Shown: positions 1 through 5,117, numbered from the stretch's first letter. The stretch is 5,117 nucleotides of DNA from Nitrospira sp. (GCA_026994095.1 JALWRU010000274.1:1-5117), one strand, 5' to 3'. Numbers and translations: made by a program. The notes: generated by a model from the letters alone, not told the origin.

Positions 1-315
1 ACCCCCGGCCTGTGGGGCATCCCGGAGCCGTCACCGGATGACCCGGGCCTGTCATCGCAGGAGGTTGATCTGTTTTTATTACCGGGGCTGGCTTTTTCCG
101 CCAATGGTGGGCGGCTGGGCTACGGCAAAGGTTATATGGACCGAATGCTGGAAGATACCAACGGTGCCCGCCTTGGTGTGGCGTTTGATTTTCAGGTGGT
201 TCCGCAGGTGCCGTGCGGGCCACAGGACCAGACACTGGACGGGGTCGTCACCCCTGACCGCACCATCCTGTGCGCTGGCGGTGGGCTTTCGACCAATCGC
301 AAAGGAGTCTTGTGA
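1..315 (+). CDS. 5-formyltetrahydrofolate cyclo-ligase, 3' part (5' end outside window)
   Basis: This is the C-terminal 104 residues of an enzyme of the YgfA/MTHFS family, which uses ATP to convert 5-formyl-THF to 5,10-methenyl-THF in the cytoplasm. The frame is open from base 1 to TGA at 313-315; full-length relatives are around 180-200 residues, so somewhat under half is missing. Seen here are the Pro-rich segment GIPEPSP (residues 6-12 of the visible part), the strand VDLFLLPGLAFS (22-33), the conserved nucleotide/substrate loop GRLGYGKGYMDR (37-48) and the terminal LDGVVTPDR segment. The usual loop reads GYYDR, so one Tyr is replaced by Met here. The gene overlaps folD by 4 nt (GTGA), which fits translational coupling. 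The family assignment is strong; the usual gene names (ygfA, fau, mthfs) vary between genomes, so I give no symbol. Confidence 0.9.
   Translation, partial: TPGLWGIPEPSPDDPGLSSQEVDLFLLPGLAFSANGGRLGYGKGYMDRMLEDTNGARLGVAFDFQVVPQVPCGPQDQTLDGVVTPDRTILCAGGGLSTNRKGVL
301..307 (+). promoter_or_regulatory. Ribosome binding site for folD
   Basis: AAAGGAG lies 4 nt upstream of the GTG at 312. It decides the folD start: the upstream in-frame ATG at 270 lies inside the cyclo-ligase gene and would add 14 residues not seen in the family. The motif is the best Shine-Dalgarno match in the window. Confidence 0.7.
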
Positions 316-1169
316 GCGCTCAGCTAATTGATGGAAAACGGATCGCTGCTGATCTGCGGCAGTCCCTGGCCGAGGAGGTCGCCCAACTGCATGAGGAGGC
401 TGGCCTGCATATCGGGCTGGACGTGATTCTGGTGGGTCAGGACCCGGCCTCGGAGGTCTACGTACGCAACAAGGTTAAGGCCTGCGGCAATGTGGGCATC
501 ACCTCCAACGTGCATCACCTGCCGGAAAATGTCAGCCAAAATGAGCTGCTGGCGCTGATTCAACGGCTCAATGCCGACCCGATGGTCACCGGGATTCTGG
601 TGCAACTTCCGCTGCCGGAAAACATCAGCGAAGCGGAGGTGATTGCCGCCGTATCTCCGCGCAAGGATGTAGACGGATTTCACGAGACCAACATCGGTCG
701 ACTGATGATCGGCGACATGATTTTTGCTCCCTGCACTCCGTTCGGCATCATGCGCATGCTGGAGGAGAGTGGTGTCAAGATCAAGGGCAAACAGGCGGTG
801 GTGGTGGGTGCGGGCAACGTGGGCAAGCCCATTGCCATCATGCTGATGCAGGCATGGGCCACGGTCACCATCTGCCATGCAGAGACCCGTGATCTGGCAG
901 AACATACCCGCCGGGCAGATATTCTGGTGGTGGCAGTCGGCCGCCCGCGCATGATTACCGGCGACATGATTAAACCGGGTGCCGCAGTCATTGACGTGGG
1001 CATCAACCGCCTGCCGGATGGCAAACTGTGTGGCGATGTCGATTTTGATTCGGCACGAGAGACGGCCTCCTGGATATCGCCAGTGCCTGGTGGTGTGGGG
1101 CCGATGACCGTCGCTATGTTGTTGTTTAATACCGTTGAGTCAGCCAAACGCCAAGCCGGGATTGACTAA
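312..1169 (+). CDS. folD: FolD: methylenetetrahydrofolate dehydrogenase / methenyltetrahydrofolate cyclohydrolase
   Basis: This bifunctional cytoplasmic enzyme oxidises 5,10-methylene-THF to methenyl-THF and hydrolyses that to 10-formyl-THF. The GTG start gives 285 residues, the normal family length (E. coli about 288). The folate-site residues are present: Tyr50 and Lys54 in YVRNKVKAC, Gln98 in LVQLPLP, Asp121 in KDVDGFH, and the C-terminal signature PGGVGPMT (259-266). The nucleotide-binding loop is unusual. The family normally has GRSxxVGxP, but here it is GAGNVGKP (166-173), one residue shorter and without the Arg; the later CHSxT segment is CHAET (188-192). These are positions linked to NADP 2'-phosphate binding in relatives, so the cofactor may be NAD (inference). 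The gene overlaps the cyclo-ligase gene by GTGA and ends 4 nt before metF. The identity is certain; only the cofactor is open. Confidence 0.97.
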   Translation: MSAQLIDGKRIAADLRQSLAEEVAQLHEEAGLHIGLDVILVGQDPASEVYVRNKVKACGNVGITSNVHHLPENVSQNELLALIQRLNADPMVTGILVQLPLPENISEAEVIAAVSPRKDVDGFHETNIGRLMIGDMIFAPCTPFGIMRMLEESGVKIKGKQAVVVGAGNVGKPIAIMLMQAWATVTICHAETRDLAEHTRRADILVVAVGRPRMITGDMIKPGAAVIDVGINRLPDGKLCGDVDFDSARETASWISPVPGGVGPMTVAMLLFNTVESAKRQAGID

Positions 1170-1173
1170 CCCT

Positions 1174-2130
1174 ATGACGCCCCCCCAATCCTCCAGCCGC
1201 CTTCAGGCGGTATTAGAGGCCGGTCACTTTGCGGTGACTGCCGAATTAACCCCCCCTAAAAACCCGGTGGCCGGGCCGCTCACCAAGAAGGCCCGACTGG
1301 TGGCCGACTATGTGGATGCGGTCAACCTGACCGACTGCCAGACCGCCGTGGTGCGGGCATCGTCGATGGCCTGCTCGATGGTGGTGCAAAAGGAGGGGGT
1401 CGAGCCGGTCATGCAGATGACCTGCCGGGACCGCAACCTGATCGGCTTGCAGAGTGATTTGCTGGGGGCATCGGCCTTGGGTATTCGCAACCTGCTGTGT
1501 CTGTCTGGCGACTCTCCGCGCATCGGCGACCACCCGGACGCCACACCGGTATTTGACGTGAACTCGTTCCAGTTGCTGCAACTGGTACGCGACATGAAAC
1601 ACAAACGCCTGCTGGCCAGCGGTCACGAATTGAAGGTGGGGACCAATTTTTTTATCGGTGCGGCCTACAACCCCATGTCGAAAAACCTGGTCTCTATGGT
1701 GAAGCGGCTGTCGAAGAAGGTCGAAATGGGGGCTGAGTTTGTACAGACCCAGATGATCTTCGATGTGCCAACCTTTGAGAGCCTGATGGAAGCGGTCCGC
1801 GCCGATGGGCTGCACCAGCAGGTCCACATTCTGGCCGGGGTCGCTCCACTAAAGAGCGTGCGCATGGCGGAATACATGAACGCCCATGTGCCGGGAATTC
1901 AGGTGCCGGAATCGCTGATTGAGCGGTTGCGTAGTGTGGATAACGGCGACCCGGCGCGGGTGCTGCAAGAGGGGGTCGATATCTGTCTGGAGGTGGTGGA
2001 AAAAATCCGCGCCATCGAAGGGGTGGCGGGCATCCACATTATGGCCGTATTCTGTGAAGAGACCGTACCCGAAATCGTTCAGCGGGCCGGACTTTTTCCA
2101 CGCCCGGATGTGACATGGGATCAGGCATGA
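1174..2130 (+). CDS. metF: MetF-type 5,10-methylenetetrahydrofolate reductase
   Basis: This flavoprotein reduces 5,10-methylene-THF to 5-methyl-THF, the methyl donor for methionine synthesis. The ATG at 1174 gives 318 residues; TTG codons at 1135 and 1162 are in frame but lie within folD and have no better Shine-Dalgarno. The TIM-barrel landmarks are visible: AELTPPK with catalytic-type Glu24 (E. coli FEFFPP), TCRDRN (83-88), LSGD with Asp113, GAAYNP (162-167), QTQMIFDV (191-198, matching E. coli ITQFFFDV) and the end strand GIHIMAV (286-292). NLTDCQTAVVR and QMTCRDRNLIGLQSD resemble the MetF subgroup of acetogens and other anaerobes more than E. coli MetF. In some of those organisms a MetV partner gene is adjacent; here panB follows instead. 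No clear Shine-Dalgarno is seen, but the folD stop is only 4 nt away, so translation is probably coupled. The start is the least certain point. Confidence 0.9.
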   Translation: MTPPQSSSRLQAVLEAGHFAVTAELTPPKNPVAGPLTKKARLVADYVDAVNLTDCQTAVVRASSMACSMVVQKEGVEPVMQMTCRDRNLIGLQSDLLGASALGIRNLLCLSGDSPRIGDHPDATPVFDVNSFQLLQLVRDMKHKRLLASGHELKVGTNFFIGAAYNPMSKNLVSMVKRLSKKVEMGAEFVQTQMIFDVPTFESLMEAVRADGLHQQVHILAGVAPLKSVRMAEYMNAHVPGIQVPESLIERLRSVDNGDPARVLQEGVDICLEVVEKIRAIEGVAGIHIMAVFCEETVPEIVQRAGLFPRPDVTWDQA

Positions 2131-2936
2131 CCGTAAAATCGCTCACCATACGCGACATCATCGCCATCAAGGCCGAGGCCAAAAAGGTCACCGCCTTGAC
2201 CGCTTACGACTACACCTCCGCCCGCATGGCCGATGCCGCAGGGATCGATCTGATTCTGGTGGGTGACTCGCTCGGCACGGTGGTACAGGGTCGGGATACG
2301 ACCTTGGCAGTGACCATGGATCAGATGGTCTACCACACTGAGATGGTCACCCGCGCCACCAGACGGGCGCTGGTGGTGGGTGACATGCCTTTTTTGAGCT
2401 ATCAGGAGAGCAATCCGGTAGCGCTCAAAAATGCAGGCCGCTTTCTGGTGGAGGGGGGTGCCACCGCCGTCAAACTGGAGGGGGGAACTGCGGCCTCGCT
2501 GGAGCGAATTTCTGCCTTGATTGAAGCGGGTATTCCGGTCATGGGCCACCTGGGGCTGACCCCCCAGTCGGTGCACGCCATGGGCGGCTACCGCATTCAG
2601 GGAAAACGGGCCAAAGACGCGGACCGCATCGTGGCCGAAGCCAAGGCATTGGAGGCCGCCGGAGTCTTTTCAATGATTCTGGAAGGCATCCCGGAGGGGT
2701 TGGCCGGAAGGGTATCGGAGGCGGTCAATGTGCCCACCATCGGTATCGGTGCCGGCCCCCGCTGTGACGGTCAGATTCTGGTGTGGCACGACCTGCTGGG
2801 GTTGACCCAGGGCCATGTACCCAAGTTCGTCAAAGCCTATGCCAGCCTGGCGGATACCATCCGCGCAGCCGTGCACGACTATACCAAAGAGGTCACCGAC
2901 GGCACCTTTCCCGGCCCGGACCAGACCTACCACTAA
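2127..2936 (+). CDS. panB: PanB: 3-methyl-2-oxobutanoate hydroxymethyltransferase (ketopantoate hydroxymethyltransferase)
   Basis: PanB transfers the one-carbon unit of 5,10-methylene-THF to alpha-ketoisovalerate, giving ketopantoate, the first committed step to pantothenate and CoA. The chosen ATG overlaps the metF stop (ATGA) and gives 269 residues, matching E. coli PanB (264). The fold landmarks run in order: TAYDYTSA (25-32), LVGDSLG with metal ligand Asp47, VVGDMPF with metal ligand Asp86, VKLEGG with Lys116 and Glu118, HLGLTPQS (141-148), GGYRIQG (153-159), catalytic-type Glu186 in ILEGIP, GIGAG (206-210), and GHVPKF (229-234). All expected active-site residues are present. An in-frame ATG at 2115 would add four residues and is less likely. 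The substrate is the same folate that FolD and MetF handle, which explains the neighbourhood. panC is not in the window. Confidence 0.97.
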   Translation: MTVKSLTIRDIIAIKAEAKKVTALTAYDYTSARMADAAGIDLILVGDSLGTVVQGRDTTLAVTMDQMVYHTEMVTRATRRALVVGDMPFLSYQESNPVALKNAGRFLVEGGATAVKLEGGTAASLERISALIEAGIPVMGHLGLTPQSVHAMGGYRIQGKRAKDADRIVAEAKALEAAGVFSMILEGIPEGLAGRVSEAVNVPTIGIGAGPRCDGQILVWHDLLGLTQGHVPKFVKAYASLADTIRAAVHDYTKEVTDGTFPGPDQTYH

Positions 2937-2971
2937 ATTGCTACGACACTAAAAAAAGAGACCGACCCGCC

Positions 2972-3274
2972 GTGAACCAAGCAACCCCGCTTACGGGTAA
3001 ACAACGCCGCCACCTGCGCAGCCTGGGCAATCGTCTGAGCGCCACGATTCATCTGGGCAAGGACGGTGTGACCGACCGTTTTCTAGAGAACCTGTCAGAG
3101 GAGTTCGGCCACCGGGAGTTGGTCAAGGTGGCCATCAACCGCAATAGCGAACGCTCTGCCAAGGAGATCGCCGAGTCGTTGGGCGGCTTGCCGCAGGTTC
3201 ATTGGGTGCAGACCATCGGTCGCACGGTCATGCTCTATCGGGCTGGCGACCCGGCTGAGATCGTGCTGCCGTGA
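2972..3274 (+). CDS. yhbY: YhbY-family (CRM domain) ribosome-associated RNA-binding protein
   Basis: This is a small single-domain protein of 100 residues (E. coli YhbY is 97). The CRM/YhbY domain binds RNA, and in E. coli YhbY associates with precursors of the large ribosomal subunit. The typical layout is visible: N-terminal helix LTGKQRRHLRSLGNRL (7-22), the GxxG-type loop LGKDG (28-32), helix DRFLENLSEEF (35-45), strand ELVKVAI (49-55), and the closing strand IGRTVMLYR (82-90). The GTG start is the only reasonable one: upstream in frame the reading runs back into panB without family similarity. An AAGAGA sequence at 2956-2961 sits 10 nt before the start and may be the ribosome binding site. 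The gene lies 35 nt after panB and overlaps the next gene by 4 nt. A link to folate metabolism is not implied by its family. Confidence 0.92.
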   Translation: MNQATPLTGKQRRHLRSLGNRLSATIHLGKDGVTDRFLENLSEEFGHRELVKVAINRNSERSAKEIAESLGGLPQVHWVQTIGRTVMLYRAGDPAEIVLP

Positions 3275-3879
3275 GCGCGGACGAGGCACCCGCCCAGCAG
3301 GCCATCTGGAACCCGGTATTTCAGCAGGCGCTGGATTTTCATGGCCACCTGTGTCTGGACATTGCCATGGGCTATCGGGTCACGCTGGCAGCGCTGGAGG
3401 CGATGCAGCAGGCAGACATCAGCACCGAACGGCTGGTGGCCACGGTAGCCAACGACACCTGCGCGGTGGATGCGGTCCAGTCCCTGTCGGGCTGCACCTA
3501 CGGCAAACGCAATCTGGTGCCTGACCTGAGCGGAAAACCGGTCTACCGGTGGCAGGACGAGCGCACCGGCAACGGGGTGCGGGTCTATGTGCATTACTGG
3601 GAAACCTTTGATGTCCAGGCGGATTTTCGGGCTACCCAGAGTGCCTTCAAACGCGGTGAGCTTTCGGAGCCGGATGCGCTGGCGTTTCAGGTGCGGCATG
3701 ACGCCCTGCTCGACCATATTTTGACGGCTCCGGCGGAGTTGCTGTTCAAGATCGCTCCGTTGTCGGCGGACCCGCCGCCTAAATCCGGTTCGTTTGAATC
3801 GTTAGCCTGTGACGGCTGTGGTGAACACACCAAACAGAGCATGTTGGTAAACGGCCACTGCAACGAATGCAACGCATAA
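3271..3879 (+). CDS. FmdE-family protein with C-terminal zinc ribbon
   Basis: This 202-residue protein starts with GTG, overlapping the yhbY stop (GTGA). It matches the FmdE family, named after a gene found with molybdenum formylmethanofuran dehydrogenase genes in methanogens; the biochemical role is not established. The core shows FHGHLC (23-28), DTCAVDA with Cys64 (62-68) and SGCTYGKRNL with Cys75 (73-82), which are the family's conserved His/Cys positions and probably form a metal site. A basic region lies between about 90 and 130. The C-terminus carries a four-Cys zinc ribbon, C180-x2-C183-x13-C197-x2-C200, ending two residues before the stop. No signal peptide or membrane segment is seen, so the protein is probably cytoplasmic. 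No dehydrogenase subunits or molybdopterin genes are in the window. The family call is firm; the function is unknown, and a role in C1 or metal metabolism is only suggested by the neighbours. Confidence 0.88.
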   Translation: MSADEAPAQQAIWNPVFQQALDFHGHLCLDIAMGYRVTLAALEAMQQADISTERLVATVANDTCAVDAVQSLSGCTYGKRNLVPDLSGKPVYRWQDERTGNGVRVYVHYWETFDVQADFRATQSAFKRGELSEPDALAFQVRHDALLDHILTAPAELLFKIAPLSADPPPKSGSFESLACDGCGEHTKQSMLVNGHCNECNA

Positions 3880-3883
3880 TTTA

Positions 3884-3942
3884 ACGGCCTGCGGGGGCCG
3901 TCGCCCCGTCCGCCGGAGGCAATAAGTACCGAGCGCAGCGCG
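3884..3942. repeat. GC-rich direct repeat, copy 1
   Basis: These 59 bases match 4016-4074 in direct orientation at an offset of 132 bp, with only two mismatches (3909 T/C and 3932 A/C). Similarity extends leftwards to 3880 with one further mismatch and stops sharply at 3943. The repeat begins 4 nt after the fmdE-family stop codon. It contains a perfect 6-bp hairpin, ACGGCC-TGCGGG-GGCCGT (3884-3901), which is also present in copy 2 at 4016-4033. The short, GC-rich, palindrome-bearing character suggests a dispersed extragenic element rather than a gene remnant, but only these two copies are visible. Confidence 0.85.
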
Positions 3943-3966
3943 GAAAAGCCCTCCGGGGGCGGGGCG
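3902..3966. other. Long imperfect inverted repeat (hairpin) in the convergent intergenic region
   Basis: Bases 3902-3920 pair with 3948-3966 around a 27-nt loop. The pairing is 3918-3920 with 3948-3950, 3913-3917 with 3952-3956, 3910-3911 with 3958-3959 and 3902-3908 with 3960-3966. That makes 17 base pairs interrupted by one mismatch (3912/3957) and two single-base bulges (C3951, T3909). The left arm belongs to repeat copy 1; the right arm has no counterpart beside copy 2. It lies between two convergent genes and could slow or end transcription from either side, although there is no T-run directly after it on the plus strand. A small perfect hairpin, GCGGGG-CGGT-CCCCGC (3959-3974), overlaps its right arm and would compete with it. 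Confidence 0.6.
3944..3960 (-). terminator. Possible weak intrinsic terminator for hpnE
   Basis: Read on the minus strand, GCCC-CCGGA-GGGC is followed directly by TTTT (bases 3960 down to 3944). The location, about 55 nt past the hpnE stop, is right for a terminator. The stem is only 4 bp and the T-run only four, so it is weak alone, although the GC-rich hairpin just before it (3959-3974) could help. This is a tentative call. Confidence 0.25.
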
Positions 3967-4013
3967 GTCCCCGCTGACCTGTAAATTCAGACCACCTAAC
4001 ACCTATTTTTCTT

Positions 4014-5117
4014 TTACGGCCTGCGGGGGCCGTCGCCCCGCCCGCCGGAGGCAATAAGTACCGCGCGCAGCGCGCGGGCTGCCGCCTCGCCACTACGCAC
4101 CGCTCCTTCAATGGTCGCTGGCAAGCCGGTATCGGTGTAGTCCCCACACAGAAATAACCCGCTCACCCCATCCACCGCACCCGCCTGCGGACGCACCAGA
4201 CCTGGCGTCAATCGCACAGTCGCCCGACGCTCTTTGACGATGCGCCAATGGGTCGGCTTCACCCCCGACAAGGCCGGATGAAAACGGGCCAAATCTGCCA
4301 GCAGTTCTGTCAGCAAGACTTCCGGTTCGGTGGCCATCATGGAATCGGCTGCGCTGATTACGCCAGCTAAACGCTGACCGCCAGCACTGTCGGTACCAGC
4401 GAGCCTGTCCCGGTCAAATAACCACTCCACCGCCCCACCGACCATGCCCTGCAACGGCAAGCCATTAAAGTCGATCACCGGGCGGTCAAACCATAGATAG
4501 AGCGACAAAATCGGAGCCGACCCCATTGTTGCAAGGGTATCCCGCAAGGAACTGAGTTGGGCGGCATCTGGCAGCAAAGAGGCCGTATGAAACGGGCCGC
4601 TGGCAATCATCACCCGATCGGCGACCACCGCCTCATTGCCACAGGTGAGGCCATCTACTGCACCATTTTTATTCAACGTTACCTGCCCCACCCGCCCTCG
4701 GCGAAGCTGCCCGCCGCGCGCCTCCAGATAGCCCGCCAGGCCATCATTAAGCAGGTCACCCAGTGGCACCCGCGACCAGCCCAGACAGGCGTCGTTTGGC
4801 GATCCCAGCAGGGCCTCCCGCAGGGCATTCAAAAATGGGGTGGCAGCAGCCTCTGACGACGGCAAATTCATCACCGCACGGCACAGCGGCTCCCACAACA
4901 GGGTGACCGTACGGGCCGGAGCACCGACTGCCTCCAGCCATTCGGCCACCGTACCGTGCTCGGGGATGTTGCCCCCTTTGAGCCGATGCCCGGTATGTAA
5001 CAAGCCGAACCGCTCGGCCCAGCTCAGGCCGTGCATACGCAACAGCCCGATCAACAAAAACCAGGGCGCAGGCAGTGACGGGCAACGCATCTCCGCACTG
5101 CCGGACAGCGCTCGCTG
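4014..5117 (-). CDS. hpnE: HpnE-like hydroxysqualene dehydroxylase, C-terminal part (5' end outside window)
   Basis: HpnE is an FAD-dependent amine-oxidase-fold enzyme that reduces hydroxysqualene to squalene, the last of the three HpnC/HpnD/HpnE steps from farnesyl diphosphate, feeding hopanoid or other triterpenoid synthesis. The frame is open to the window edge, giving 367 residues; the family is usually a little over 400, so the N-terminal dinucleotide-binding GxGxxG region lies beyond base 5117. The ATG at 5090 is therefore internal, not the start. Visible features are the region FGLLHTGHRLKGG, GTVAEWLE, the LWEPLCRAVMNLP segment, ILSLYLWFDRPV, and the C-terminal FAD-contact motif GLFLCGDYTDTG (320-331) followed by LPATIEGAV and SGEAAARAL. 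The last 19 residues are encoded by a repeat that also occurs outside the gene. The gene converges on the plus-strand operon. A related FAD desaturase (phytoene desaturase-like) is the alternative, but the terminal motif fits HpnE best. Confidence 0.85.
   Translation of the reverse strand, partial: QRALSGSAEMRCPSLPAPWFLLIGLLRMHGLSWAERFGLLHTGHRLKGGNIPEHGTVAEWLEAVGAPARTVTLLWEPLCRAVMNLPSSEAAATPFLNALREALLGSPNDACLGWSRVPLGDLLNDGLAGYLEARGGQLRRGRVGQVTLNKNGAVDGLTCGNEAVVADRVMIASGPFHTASLLPDAAQLSSLRDTLATMGSAPILSLYLWFDRPVIDFNGLPLQGMVGGAVEWLFDRDRLAGTDSAGGQRLAGVISAADSMMATEPEVLLTELLADLARFHPALSGVKPTHWRIVKERRATVRLTPGLVRPQAGAVDGVSGLFLCGDYTDTGLPATIEGAVRSGEAAARALRAVLIASGGRGDGPRRP
4016..4074. repeat. GC-rich direct repeat, copy 2 (inside the 3' end of hpnE)
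   Basis: This is the second copy of the 59-bp repeat at 3884-3942, with two differences. On the minus strand it encodes the last 19 residues of HpnE, ALRAVLIASGGRGDGPRRP, and its edge (A4016) is part of the TAA stop codon. In the matching frame of copy 1, one difference is silent (Gly) and one is Ala to Ser; the stop is not conserved there because position 3883 is A instead of T. Copy 2 also has a small perfect palindrome, GCGCG-CAG-CGCGC (4063-4075), that copy 1 lacks. Confidence 0.85.

Noticed and set aside
270..311. A longer FolD starting from ATG at 270
   Set aside because: The extra 14 residues fall inside the cyclo-ligase gene, do not resemble FolD N-termini, and the GTG at 312 has an AAAGGAG just upstream.
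324..1147. Long open minus-strand frames opposite folD (324-905 and 680-1147), and similar ones opposite metF and panB
   Set aside because: They are mirror frames of strongly conserved plus-strand genes in GC-rich DNA, with low-complexity His/Gln- or Ser/Arg-rich translations and no domains.
1135..1173. A longer MetF starting from TTG at 1135 or 1162
   Set aside because: The extension lies within folD, has no good Shine-Dalgarno and shows no family similarity; the ATG at 1174 sits 4 nt after the folD stop.
2937..2971. A promoter between panB and yhbY
   Set aside because: The 35-nt gap holds an A-run but no convincing -35/-10 pair; an operon-internal gap with a ribosome binding site explains it.
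4004..4016. T-rich tract TATTTTTCTTTTA as a plus-strand terminator for the operon
   Set aside because: No stem-loop ends directly before it; the nearest hairpin ends about 30 nt upstream, so it does not fit an intrinsic terminator.
3881..4147. A minus-strand reading frame of 88 codons containing two copies of the peptide RCARYLLPPAxGATAPAGR
   Set aside because: The peptide repeat is only the DNA repeat read in a frame different from hpnE. It overlaps the conserved HpnE C-terminus and has no recognisable domain or ribosome binding site.
4557..4856. A plus-strand frame of 99 codons opposite hpnE
   Set aside because: It is a shadow of hpnE coding sequence with no recognisable protein family and no clear ribosome binding site.

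Overview
The window looks like chromosomal DNA of a fairly GC-rich bacterium (about 60% G+C by eye), probably a member of the Pseudomonadota. That rests on the YhbY and HpnE family members and the general protein similarity. I cannot place it to genus or even class. HpnE suggests that the organism makes squalene, and probably hopanoids.

Positions 1-3879 hold six tightly packed plus-strand genes: the 3' end of a 5-formyltetrahydrofolate cyclo-ligase gene, folD, a metF-type methylenetetrahydrofolate reductase gene, panB, a yhbY-like RNA-binding protein gene, and an fmdE-family gene. Three junctions are 4-nt stop/start overlaps (312-315, 2127-2130, 3271-3274), one gap is 4 nt and the largest is 35 nt, so the run is very likely one operon. 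The first four genes form a coherent unit. The cyclo-ligase returns 5-formyl-THF to the active folate pool, FolD interconverts 10-formyl-, methenyl- and methylene-THF, MetF reduces methylene-THF to methyl-THF, and PanB spends methylene-THF to make ketopantoate for pantothenate and CoA. The role of the FmdE-family protein at the end is not known.

Positions 3880-4013 are a 134-bp convergent intergenic region. It carries one copy of a GC-rich repeat of about 59 bp and a long imperfect hairpin. A second repeat copy at 4016-4074 lies inside the end of the next gene.

Positions 4014-5117 are the 3' part of a minus-strand hpnE gene (hydroxysqualene dehydroxylase); its N-terminal FAD-binding part is beyond the right edge. 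Its last 19 residues are encoded by the second repeat copy.

Most of the window is ordinary metabolism. The points worth a second look are a FolD whose nucleotide-binding loop is one residue shorter than usual and reads GAGNVG, the repeat/hairpin element that overlaps the end of hpnE, and the FmdE-family gene attached to a folate operon. I found no convincing new defence, mobile or CRISPR-like system.
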